A stretch of DNA of 64,000 nucleotides from Prolixibacteraceae bacterium UBA6029 (GTDB lineage Bacteria > Bacteroidota > Bacteroidia > Bacteroidales > Prolixibacteraceae). The stretch's first letter is position 1; every line of letters starts with the position of its first letter. This document shows, in pieces, positions 1 to 7,162 of this stretch. Where the stretch lies: the NCBI GenBank assembly GCA_002429385.1, contig DIZL01000070.1, forward strand, positions 1 to 64,000, read 5' to 3'. Made by a program: the position numbers and the translations under genes. The notes under the pieces are model-generated. The model was not told the origin of the DNA, made no database searches, and saw only the letters and a list, made by a program, of their open reading frames with translations.

Positions 1-945
1 GATGATTTCGACTCCTGTCTTAAAACATATATAACTGCCTTCGATAATCGTGAAAAATTTGATATGGAATACCGCTTACGCCATGTTAGCGGAGAATACC
101 GGTGGATCAGTGATCTTGGTACACCAAATTATAACAGCAACGGAGAATTTATTGGTTATATCGGGCACTGTTTCGATATCACAGATCATAAGCAGACAGA
201 GCAGGAATTAATTAAGGCCAAAGAAAAGGCGGAAGAAAGTGACCATTTGAAATCAGCCTTTCTGGCCAACATGTCGCATGAAGTAAGAACTCCCCTGAAC
301 AGCATCATCGGATTTTCTGAATTGCTGGCTGACCCCGACTTTGAAGAGGAATCCAAGGTTGAATTTATTCAGCAAATCATTGCCAATGGAAATAACCTTT
401 TAAACATCATCAGTGATATCATGGACATTTCGAAGATAGAATCGCATGAAATTACAATCCGTAAATCGTGGATTAATATACAGAATTTTATTACAACCAT
501 TCAGGAACAATTTGCCAGTCAGGCTGTAGCCAAAAATCTTTATTTTGGGCTAATCATACCTGAAAATGATGAAACTGTTGTAATTTTTGCTGATTCAGAA
601 CGACTCCGGCAAATATTCAATAATCTGGTCGGTAATGCCATCAAGTTTACTGGAAAGGGCTCCATCAATATTAGCTATCACCTCCGGGATAAATTCGTTG
701 AATTTCAGATCCGGGATACAGGGATTGGTATTCCTGCAGAATTTCATGATAAAATATTTGATCGCTTCAGACAAGTTGAAACTGCAACCACCCGAAAATA
801 TGGAGGCAATGGTCTTGGATTGGCTATTTCGAAAAACCTGATTGAGTTAATGGGTGGCAAGATTTGGCTCGAATCAAAACCTTGCAAGGGTTCAGTGTTT
901 CATTTTACCCTCCCCTGCGAGGACATACCAAATTCCGTCGGCTAA
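1..945 (+). CDS. PAS sensor histidine kinase, C-terminal part (5' end outside window)
   Basis: The frame is already open at base 1, so the true start lies upstream. The visible part opens in the second half of a PAS fold (RWISDLGTP, then GYIGHCFDITD), continues through a linker helix into a HisKA domain with H-box MSHEVRTPLN, and ends with a HATPase domain (N-box FNNLVGNAIKFT, G1 DTGIGIP, G2 GNGLGLAIS). All catalytic motifs are intact, so it should autophosphorylate. No receiver domain follows: translation stops at 943-945, inside the left arm of an inverted repeat. The signal sensed and the cognate regulator are not visible here. Confidence 0.93.
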   Translation, partial: DDFDSCLKTYITAFDNREKFDMEYRLRHVSGEYRWISDLGTPNYNSNGEFIGYIGHCFDITDHKQTEQELIKAKEKAEESDHLKSAFLANMSHEVRTPLNSIIGFSELLADPDFEEESKVEFIQQIIANGNNLLNIISDIMDISKIESHEITIRKSWINIQNFITTIQEQFASQAVAKNLYFGLIIPENDETVVIFADSERLRQIFNNLVGNAIKFTGKGSINISYHLRDKFVEFQIRDTGIGIPAEFHDKIFDRFRQVETATTRKYGGNGLGLAISKNLIELMGGKIWLESKPCKGSVFHFTLPCEDIPNSVG

Positions 946-1019
946 AGCCAGACGGCAAAGGATAGTGCATTTTTGATCATCAGAGCGATATTCTTTGCCG
1001 TCTGGCTTTAGCCAACGGA
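934..1019. repeat. Long inverted repeat, palindromic element or terminator
   Basis: Bases 934-960 and 993-1019 are reverse complements over about 27 bp with one mismatch (core GGCTAAAGCCAGACGG), separated by a 32-base loop. The left arm includes the stop codon of the upstream histidine kinase. Each arm also holds a smaller palindrome, GGCTAAAGCC. The element could terminate kinase transcription, but it lacks a clean T-tract and looks more like a dispersed palindromic repeat. Confidence 0.75.
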
Positions 1020-1070
1020 CAGGCAGACAGGCTCATATCATCCGCAATTGCAAATTCAGGGTACTCTTTC

Positions 1071-1112
1071 CTCCATGCTCCTTGCTCCTTGCTCCTTGCT
1101 CCATGCTCCCTG
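1071..1112. repeat. Tandem heptamer repeat, six units of CTCCNTG
   Basis: Six consecutive 7-base units (CTCCATG, three of CTCCTTG, CTCCATG, CTCCCTG) run directly up to the 3' end of the DUF6266 remnant. Seven bases is not a multiple of the helical turn or of a codon, and no reading frame uses the repeat. It resembles the simple 7-mer strings scattered through Bacteroidota intergenic DNA. Confidence 0.85.
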
Positions 1113-1115
1113 CCC

Positions 1116-1739
1116 CTAGATCTCAAAACAAACACTCTCTGAATAGTCATTTCCATCAATGGAGGCAAAGAACAGGTAAACATGCGTTGCATCAACCGGT
1201 TTAACGGGCAAAGTAAACGTACCTCCTTGTGCACTTCTTCGCAAACCGGTTGAGCTTAACACCGAATACACCACATTGGCATAACTGACGAACATGAGTT
1301 CATCCTGCAACCGTATCCCTTTTAAATTCGGATCGTTCTTCCAGCTTACCTCAACGACAGAGCTACCAGCAGCATGCCTTGAAGCAACCAGATCCAGCGG
1401 TAAAGGCAATTTCCCGGTCGACAACTGAAGTTCGCGTTGATCATTAATGATTCCATCCGGGCCAAAGGCAGACAGGTTAACTTTCATAAATAAAGCATAC
1501 CCGTTCATCTCCTCTGAACCCAGGTTCCAGATCGGGATAACATGAGTCGATTTAAGCTGTTTCCAGAGCCCACCGACCATGCTGATCCTTTGCCGGTGCA
1601 ATAGCTGCAACGGAGTCCATGAATCCTTTTTCCGATTCTGTACAGCTCGCACATACGATTTACCTCTTAACTGATAGTAGACCACGTTTCCGACCTTGCC
1701 GGAGACCAGGGCATCGATACTACTTTAAATTCTTCCCAT
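1116..1739 (-). pseudogene. DUF6266-like protein gene with a stop at codon 5
   Basis: The readable product ends in VCFEI and its N-terminal portion reads SGKVGNVVYYQLRGKSYVR, the pattern I associate with DUF6266, a Bacteroidota family of about 200 residues of unknown function. The best start is the ATG at 1739-1737 (M-G-R-I), but the fifth codon (1727-1725) is TAA, after which the frame is open to the stop at 1116. The next possible start, GTG at 1685, would remove the conserved SGKVGN region. I therefore call it a nonsense-disrupted gene. A sequencing error or reinitiation at 1685 are alternatives. It stands alone among repeats. Confidence 0.6.
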
Positions 1740-1767
1740 AATGATTCGTTTTAAAATGTTGGCTGTC

Positions 1768-1944
1768 AATTGTTGTCAGATATTGTCGCGAAACGATAAA
1801 TGACTATTACTGACAACAATTACAACCAGGACAACAATGACAACATTTACAACCAGGACAACGACCATGCCTGACACCCGATCGCATAGATCTGACGAGT
1901 ATCTGTACTATATTTATACGAATATAATCATTTTAGTACAGATA
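1768..1944. repeat. Repeat cluster: two inverted repeats and a 27-bp tandem repeat
   Basis: Three structures sit between the DUF6266 remnant and the MOSC gene. AATTGTTGTCAG (1768-1779) pairs with 1810-1821. A 27-bp unit beginning TGACAACA is repeated in tandem from 1811 to 1864 with few differences. TATCTGTACTA (1900-1910) pairs perfectly with 1934-1944. No open frame is credible in this stretch. Confidence 0.75.
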
Positions 1945-2078
1945 GACAACAAATCGGCGTTAAATTATGGCAGGCGGGTGGCAGGAGGATAGATGCCCAA
2001 CACTTCGAACAACGGTAATTTAGAGGATTCACTTAGGTTAGAATACCGTCATTTAATTCATGGAGTATTCTTGCACAC

Positions 2079-2723
2079 CTATTGTAGTTTCTGTAATATT
2101 TTATGGAGGTCGTTTCGGCAGGATTGGGCCAGGAAGGGCTCTGCAATGGCGTGATGAATCCGGTCAAGATTATCAGGGGTAGCGCTGAACAAGGAGAAAA
2201 CTTCGGCAATTGAAATACTGTCTGGATTTTGTTCAATCAGGATAAGCTCATCCCCATTTTTGACTGCGCCTGGTTGAAGTACCCTGACATACATACCGGG
2301 ATAAGGAGTCTTCCAAAAATCATCAACAATGTCCTGATCGTTGAATCGTATACCGAGCTTAAAACAAGGTTGCCTGGGCTGCGATACCTGGACTATTGCA
2401 TCGCCTATCCGGTAGCTATCACCGATACGGATGACCGATTCGTCCAGACCGCTTACCGTCAGGTTTTCGCCAAACATGCCGTGTTTCCAATCCAGATCGG
2501 GATATTTATTTTGCCAGAACGGATAATGGTCAGCTGAATACAGATAACAGGCTTTCTCGGTTCCGCCATGATAGCGACGATCGATCACATGATCATTTTC
2601 GACATCTTCAGCGCCCAGATAGATTGAAGTAATCACGGGATATTTATAAATACCTGTTTTTACACTCTGTCCACGCCATTCAATAATAACCGGATCAGCG
2701 ATATTGGTTGATAAAACCTTCAT
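2079..2723 (-). CDS. MOSC domain protein, YiiM-like
   Basis: A 214-residue soluble protein matching the YiiM type of MOSC domain (molybdenum-cofactor sulfurase C-terminal). Visible hallmarks are DRRYHGGTEKACYLY, the FGENLTV motif and QPRQPCFKL, the last carrying the conserved cysteine. E. coli YiiM reduces N-hydroxylated base analogues such as 6-hydroxylaminopurine using the molybdenum cofactor, so a detoxifying reductase role is a family-based inference. It is a single gene with its own promoter candidate at 2772-2779 (minus), which lies just past the end of ywbE. Confidence 0.88.
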   Translation of the reverse strand: MKVLSTNIADPVIIEWRGQSVKTGIYKYPVITSIYLGAEDVENDHVIDRRYHGGTEKACYLYSADHYPFWQNKYPDLDWKHGMFGENLTVSGLDESVIRIGDSYRIGDAIVQVSQPRQPCFKLGIRFNDQDIVDDFWKTPYPGMYVRVLQPGAVKNGDELILIEQNPDSISIAEVFSLFSATPDNLDRIHHAIAEPFLAQSCRNDLHKILQKLQ

Positions 2724-2771
2724 AGGTATTATTATTTCAGAATAACAAATCTCTGATTTTCAGAAACAACA

Positions 2772-2779
2772 CAAATATA
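2772..2779 (-). promoter_or_regulatory. Candidate -7 box of the MOSC gene
   Basis: On the minus strand this reads TATATTTG, a full match to the Bacteroidota -7 consensus TAnnTTTG, 48 bases before the ATG at 2723. No clear TTTG -33 element was found at the expected distance. Confidence 0.45.
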
Positions 2780-2783
2780 CAAT

Positions 2784-2984
2784 CTACTCTTCCTCTAAAA
2801 TCTCATGTACCCGTCCAACTTCACCAGTTTCGAGTCTTACTTTAATCCCGTGGGGATGGTTGGGCGAATTGGTCAACAGGTTTTTCACAATACCTTCGGT
2901 CAATTCGCCGGTTCGCTGATGATGTTTCTGAACAATATTCACCAGCAGACCGGGTTTTACATCTGAGCGTTTTCTTCCGTCCAT
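2784..2984 (-). CDS. ywbE: YwbE family protein
   Basis: A 66-residue protein with the full YwbE pattern: an N-terminal DGRKRSDVKPGLLVNIVQK, a central TGELTEGIVKN, and an acidic C-terminus. The length is normal for the family. The fold looks like a small beta barrel (KOW/SH3-like), consistent with nucleic-acid binding, but no function is established. It is transcribed in the same direction as folE and lies 132 bases downstream of it, separated by a terminator, so it probably has its own promoter. Confidence 0.85.
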   Translation of the reverse strand: MDGRKRSDVKPGLLVNIVQKHHQRTGELTEGIVKNLLTNSPNHPHGIKVRLETGEVGRVHEILEEE

Positions 2985-3061
2985 TTTAAGTCGTTCTTTC
3001 CAACAAATGAACGAAATTAATTGATCAGTTCAGGTACATTTTAACCGGTTCATGAACCAAA

Positions 3062-3090
3062 AACAAAAAAAGCCCTTCAAACGAAAGGCT
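3062..3090 (-). terminator. Rho-independent terminator of folE
   Basis: On the minus strand AGCCTTTC pairs with GAAGGGCT across a 4-base loop (3071-3090) and is followed by seven T residues. It starts 27 bases beyond the folE stop codon. Confidence 0.8.
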
Positions 3091-3116
3091 AATTTAAATT
3101 TGACCGGGCGAATTCT

Positions 3117-3854
3117 CTATCCTACGTTTAGGGACAAATACTTTAAAAACTCATCTTTACGATTCTGATTCTTAAATACGCCACCGTATTCAGCGGTGAT
3201 TGTGGAACTACCTTCATCCTGAATACCGCGTGATGAAACACATAAATGCCTGGCATCGATCACCACCGCAATATCTTCGGTCTTAAGAATTCGTTTCAGC
3301 TCATTGGCAATTTGGACAGTTAAGCGTTCCTGAACCTGGGGCCTGCGTGCGAAATAATCGACCACCCGGTTGATTTTTGACAATCCGATCACCTCGCCAC
3401 TTGACACATAGGCTACATGCGCCTTACCAACGATGGGCAGGAAATGATGTTCGCAAGTCGAATTAAGGTTAATATTTTTTTCGACCAGCATTTCACCATA
3501 CCTGAATTTATTCTCGAAAACCGAAATGTTTGGTTTATTCTCAGGATTAAGTCCTGAAAATATTTCTTTTACGAACATTTTGGCCACGCGGTGAGGGGTT
3601 CCCCTCAGACTGTCGTCGGTCAGGTCGAGCCCCAAAACATTCATGATGTCTCGGAATTTATCTTCGATCAGGAGCATTTTTTCTTCATCGCTCAATAGAA
3701 AAGCATCTTCTCTCATAGGGGTCTCCATAGATGTACCCACATGATTATCACCCATCTGATCATATCCGTTATAATCCCTATTATTAAGCGGCAATTGTGT
3801 CGCATATGATTTTGACTTTGCCGGAGCTGTTTTTAAAAATCCAGTTACTTTCAT
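3117..3854 (-). CDS. folE: GTP cyclohydrolase I (EC 3.5.4.16)
   Basis: Converts GTP to 7,8-dihydroneopterin triphosphate, the first step of tetrahydrofolate or pteridine synthesis. The zinc ligands are visible as C134 (STCEHHFLP) and C205 (RHLCVSSRG), with catalytic H136/H137 beside the first. The GLSKINRVVDYFARRPQVQER signature region is intact. The protein has 245 residues, about 25-45 more than many bacterial FolE proteins; the extra length is an unconserved-looking, polar N-terminal tail of about 50 residues. The ATG at 3854 is preceded by GGAGG at a good distance, so the long form is probably made. Confidence 0.96.
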   Translation of the reverse strand: MKVTGFLKTAPAKSKSYATQLPLNNRDYNGYDQMGDNHVGTSMETPMREDAFLLSDEEKMLLIEDKFRDIMNVLGLDLTDDSLRGTPHRVAKMFVKEIFSGLNPENKPNISVFENKFRYGEMLVEKNINLNSTCEHHFLPIVGKAHVAYVSSGEVIGLSKINRVVDYFARRPQVQERLTVQIANELKRILKTEDIAVVIDARHLCVSSRGIQDEGSSTITAEYGGVFKNQNRKDEFLKYLSLNVG

Positions 3855-4177
3855 CTTGTATCCTCCAAATTAAAATTGTTACAGACTCATAAACACATCA
3901 GATGAGTATTTGTTTAATCATCAACAACATTCATTAAACATTATTTGCATCTACTAGCACCTAAACACTAATCTACTGTAAGTTAACAGCAATTAATTTT
4001 TACAATTGCCAAAAATAGGAATTAAAATCCCTGACTGATGCCTTTATAACATTCTGAAATCAGAATTGGTTCAGAATAAAGGATCAAATGATCTTTTTTC
4101 GGGAAAGCAAAGCAGGTGGAATAAATATGAGTTCTGGATTGGGGAATAGGTTATCGAATACAAATTCCATACGGATA
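3855..4177. other. Intergenic region upstream of folE, nothing certain
   Basis: AT-rich stretch between folE (minus) and the terminator of the DUF2807 gene (minus). It must carry the folE promoter and ribosome-binding site, but I see no convincing TTTG/TAnnTTTG pair, RNA gene or open frame. Confidence 0.5.
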
Positions 4178-4215
4178 AAGTAAAAAGAAAAGGGCTACCT
4201 GAACCAGATAACCCT
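4178..4215 (-). terminator. Terminator of the DUF2807 gene
   Basis: On the minus strand GGGTTATCTG pairs with CAGGTAGCCC (two G-U pairs) around a 3-base loop, followed by TTTTCTTTTTAC. It lies about 25 bases after the stop of the gene at 4238. Confidence 0.7.
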
Positions 4216-4237
4216 CACCTCACAAAAACTTAATTGT

Positions 4238-4957
4238 CTAATCACGGGAAACTATACCAATACCCTCTATCTTTTTAGTGACCTGTGGATCACCTTTATA
4301 CCTTATTTTTCCGACCCCACTGATGGTTGCATTCAAGGTACCGGATACATTTACACATCCGGCGCCAACACCTTCTATTTTGATGTCGCATTTTCTGGTT
4401 TTGAGTTCGGTTGCATCCAGATAACCTGCTCCGGACACAGAGGCATTTAATTCATCGGCAATGCCATCAAATACAAACTTGACCCCTCCCTCTCCCACTA
4501 CATCAAACTTATTGGCCTTCAGGTTCATTTCGATGTTTGCGCCTCCTTCAACACGAAGATAAAAATCCTTAAAGTCGATATATCCCTTGGTTTCCAAGCT
4601 AATACCTCCCTTAATTTCAAGTTTATCGAGGTCTTTGAAGGTGATGTAAAGGACTAATTTATCGAAATCGAAGTGTTTTTTCAGTATTTTAAGGCTGAGC
4701 GATTCGGCATCCGACTGAACATCAATATACTTAAAGTTATCCTCATCGGTCTTTATCCGTAAACCTGTCTGGCTACCCTGTTCAAGAATAACTTTAAAAG
4801 TACCTTCAAGATAAATCTTTGTAAATGGCTTTACCTCGTAAGTGCGGATACCAGGTTCGTCCCAGTTCGGTGGAACGGGCATAACCGGAGAGGCTAAAAG
4901 TCGGGAAACCAGCATCCCAAGTGCAAATATCAGACTAGTTAATCGAAGGAGGTACAT
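4238..4957 (-). CDS. Secreted DUF2807 (GIN domain) protein
   Basis: A 239-residue exported protein with an N-terminal hydrophobic signal (LTSLIFALGMLVSRLLA). The rest has the DUF2807 pattern of a right-handed beta-helix: repeating short strands with alternating L/I/V and G/N, such as LEIKGGISLETKG and INVSGTLNATISGVGKIRY. These proteins are often annotated as 'putative auto-transporter adhesin, head GIN domain'; no function is proven. It is a single gene with its own terminator. Confidence 0.82.
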   Translation of the reverse strand: MYLLRLTSLIFALGMLVSRLLASPVMPVPPNWDEPGIRTYEVKPFTKIYLEGTFKVILEQGSQTGLRIKTDEDNFKYIDVQSDAESLSLKILKKHFDFDKLVLYITFKDLDKLEIKGGISLETKGYIDFKDFYLRVEGGANIEMNLKANKFDVVGEGGVKFVFDGIADELNASVSGAGYLDATELKTRKCDIKIEGVGAGCVNVSGTLNATISGVGKIRYKGDPQVTKKIEGIGIVSRD

Positions 4958-5118
4958 AGTTTCAGTTTTAATTGATTTCTGTTATTGAATCAAAACTATA
5001 AAAACTGAATACATGATGTATAATTTTATCGATGAATAAGAGAATTCAATAGGTAAAATGGAATTTTAAGGCATTAATCCAAATACAGGTTGAATTTAAA
5101 AACCAACATGTGATCAGG

Positions 5119-5727
5119 TTAAAGATCATCTGGTTTGGTTTGAATCAACTTTTTCAGATATAAAAGTAAATATAGAGAGATGAAAAATCCAATGATCAAT
5201 ATTGCCATATCAACCCGATGAAAAACTTCCTGAACGATTAATGAATATGCGATAGAAGAAATCGTTAAAACGAGCAGTATAAGTTGCAGAAATATAATCT
5301 GGATTCTTTTGGTCCGTAATAAGAAAAAAGTTAGCAAGAGCCATACTGAGCCAACAATCAGGGCAGTAATGGTCATTGTGATTTTTCCTTCTGCATATTT
5401 CATGAGTCCAAATATGAGGGGCATGATTCCTACAATAAATAAAACCCTAAAAATGCTTGCGACAGTTTTTTTGTAATAGTATGAATTTGTAATTACAGGA
5501 AATATTTTTACCCCATGAGGTGTAGCTGATTGAAATTCAGGAGCAAACAAATCCTGTTCGGAATTGATCAACCGGCGTTCTATCGCTATTTGAACTGCAG
5601 CCGTAACGGCAGGTTCCTGATAGTCTTTATGATTTTCCAATATCTCTTTGATCTGGATGTAAGTATAACTTAAATATCTTTCATGAAATCCCGCAGTTCG
5701 GTCGGTATTCTCTGTTGAGTTATCCAT
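5119..5727 (-). CDS. Membrane protein of unknown function, four membrane segments
   Basis: A 202-residue protein I do not recognise. The first 75 residues are polar and helical (YLSYTYIQIKEILENHKDY), a pattern seen in cytoplasmic lead-in domains that count repeated short helices. Four hydrophobic segments then follow at roughly residues 85-105, 113-135, 141-162 and 170-192. The C-terminus is short and charged. It is a single gene between the DUF2807 gene and the divergent alcohol dehydrogenase. A stress or trafficking role cannot be judged from sequence. Confidence 0.7.
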   Translation of the reverse strand: MDNSTENTDRTAGFHERYLSYTYIQIKEILENHKDYQEPAVTAAVQIAIERRLINSEQDLFAPEFQSATPHGVKIFPVITNSYYYKKTVASIFRVLFIVGIMPLIFGLMKYAEGKITMTITALIVGSVWLLLTFFLLRTKRIQIIFLQLILLVLTISSIAYSLIVQEVFHRVDMAILIIGFFISLYLLLYLKKLIQTKPDDL

Positions 5728-5842
5728 TTTACTTTTTTGTACAAAAATAAGCCTTTGAATTTATTAACAGGTATTAAAACAAATATTTAAGAAAAATCGG
5801 TAATTTTAGGTCTTATTTATCGTAAATCAAATTTCACAAAAC

Positions 5843-6997
5843 ATGTATAATTTTGAATATCAGAATCCGGTAAAAATCATCTTTGGTAAAGGTGAAATCG
5901 CTAAAACAGGAATGAATATTCCTGAAGGGTCAAAAATTCTATTGACCTACGGTGGCGGCAGTATCTTTAAAAATGGAGTTTATGATCAGGTAAAAGCTTC
6001 AGTGAAAGACTTTGAAGTGATTGAATTTGGTGGAATAGAGCCAAATCCACATTATGAAACCTTAATGAAAGCAGTCGAACTGGTAAAAAAGGAACAGATC
6101 ACCTTTTTGCTATCGGTTGGCGGAGGTTCAGTACTTGACGGCACCAAATTCATTGCAGCAGCTGCACTATTTACCCAGGGAGATCCATGGCTCATCCTGT
6201 CCAAACAGGCCAAAGTCGAAAGTGCATTGCCTATCGGCGCCGTTTTAACCCTGCCTGCAACAGGGTCTGAAATGAATGGCAATTCGGTTGTCACCAGAGT
6301 TGAAACCACTGAAAAACTGTCATTTGCTTCTCTATTGGTAATGCCCCATTTCTCCATTCTTGATCCTGAAGTAATATTCTCACTTCCCGAAAAACAGGTT
6401 GCCAACGGGATTGTCGATGCTTTTGTTCATGTGATTGAGCAATACCTTACATTCCCGGTGAATTCACCAATACAGGACCGATTTGCTGAAAGTATTTTAA
6501 AAACTTTGGTTGAAGAAGGACCAAAGGTACTGGCCAACCGTACCGATTATGATGCTGCTGCAAACCTGATGTGGAGCGCAACTATGGCATTGAACGGATT
6601 GATTGGTGTCGGAGTTCCACAGGACTGGGCCACCCATATGATTGGTCATGAATTAACAGCTTACCATGGGATTGACCATGCACGTACCCTTGCCATCGTG
6701 CTGCCGGGAATAATGCATATTGAACGTGTTCAGAAAAAAGATAAAATCATGCAGCTGGGAAAAGAAGTCTGGGGAATCAGCGTGGGTACCGATGATGAGC
6801 GTATTGACCAGACTATAGGTAAAATGATTGAATTCTTCGAATCGGTAGGTATTCCGACTAAATTACCTGACTATGGTGTTTCGACTGAATTCATTGACAC
6901 CGTGTGTAAACGTTTTCAGCAAAGAGGATTTAAGATTGGTGAAAAAGCAAACATCGGACCTGCTGAAATACGTATGATTCTGGAAGACCGATTGTAA
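5843..6997 (+). CDS. yqhD: Iron-containing alcohol dehydrogenase, YqhD/BDH type
   Basis: A 384-residue group III dehydrogenase that reduces aldehydes to alcohols with NAD(P)H. The nucleotide-binding GGGS motif is at LSVGGGSVLDGTKF. The metal ligands are recognisable as the Asp and His of IVDAFVHVIEQY and the two His residues of HELTAYHGIDHA. The length equals that of E. coli YqhD (387), whose likely role is scavenging short-chain aldehydes formed during lipid peroxidation. The gene stands alone and ends before a strong hairpin at 7049. NADPH versus NADH preference cannot be read from the sequence with certainty. Confidence 0.92.
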   Translation: MYNFEYQNPVKIIFGKGEIAKTGMNIPEGSKILLTYGGGSIFKNGVYDQVKASVKDFEVIEFGGIEPNPHYETLMKAVELVKKEQITFLLSVGGGSVLDGTKFIAAAALFTQGDPWLILSKQAKVESALPIGAVLTLPATGSEMNGNSVVTRVETTEKLSFASLLVMPHFSILDPEVIFSLPEKQVANGIVDAFVHVIEQYLTFPVNSPIQDRFAESILKTLVEEGPKVLANRTDYDAAANLMWSATMALNGLIGVGVPQDWATHMIGHELTAYHGIDHARTLAIVLPGIMHIERVQKKDKIMQLGKEVWGISVGTDDERIDQTIGKMIEFFESVGIPTKLPDYGVSTEFIDTVCKRFQQRGFKIGEKANIGPAEIRMILEDRL

Positions 6998-7048
6998 CCA
7001 CATTCAGTCATTGGTCATTCGGAAAAAGTCATTCATATCCATAAAGGA

Positions 7049-7095
7049 TTCCATTCTTAAAAAAAAGGATGGGATCCTCTTTTTTAAGAATGGAA
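7049..7095. terminator. Bidirectional terminator
   Basis: CCATTCTTAAAAAA (from 7051) pairs with TTTTTTAAGAATGG (7080-7093) around a 15-base loop holding GGGATCC. T-tracts or A-tracts flank both sides, so it can serve the alcohol dehydrogenase on the plus strand and the FISUMP gene on the minus strand. Confidence 0.75.
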
Positions 7096-7162
7096 AAAAA
7101 CGACTTCTTCACAATAAATAAATCAAACTAGCTTAAGAGTTGGTTTATAGTCATATTAATTA

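Noticed and set aside
980..1234. Minus-strand frame of 84 codons over the 7-mer string
   Set aside because: It is composed largely of translated repeat and overlaps the end of the DUF6266 remnant.
1811..1864. Short direct repeats that could suggest a CRISPR array
   Set aside because: Only two units in direct contact, with no spacers between them and no cas genes in the window.
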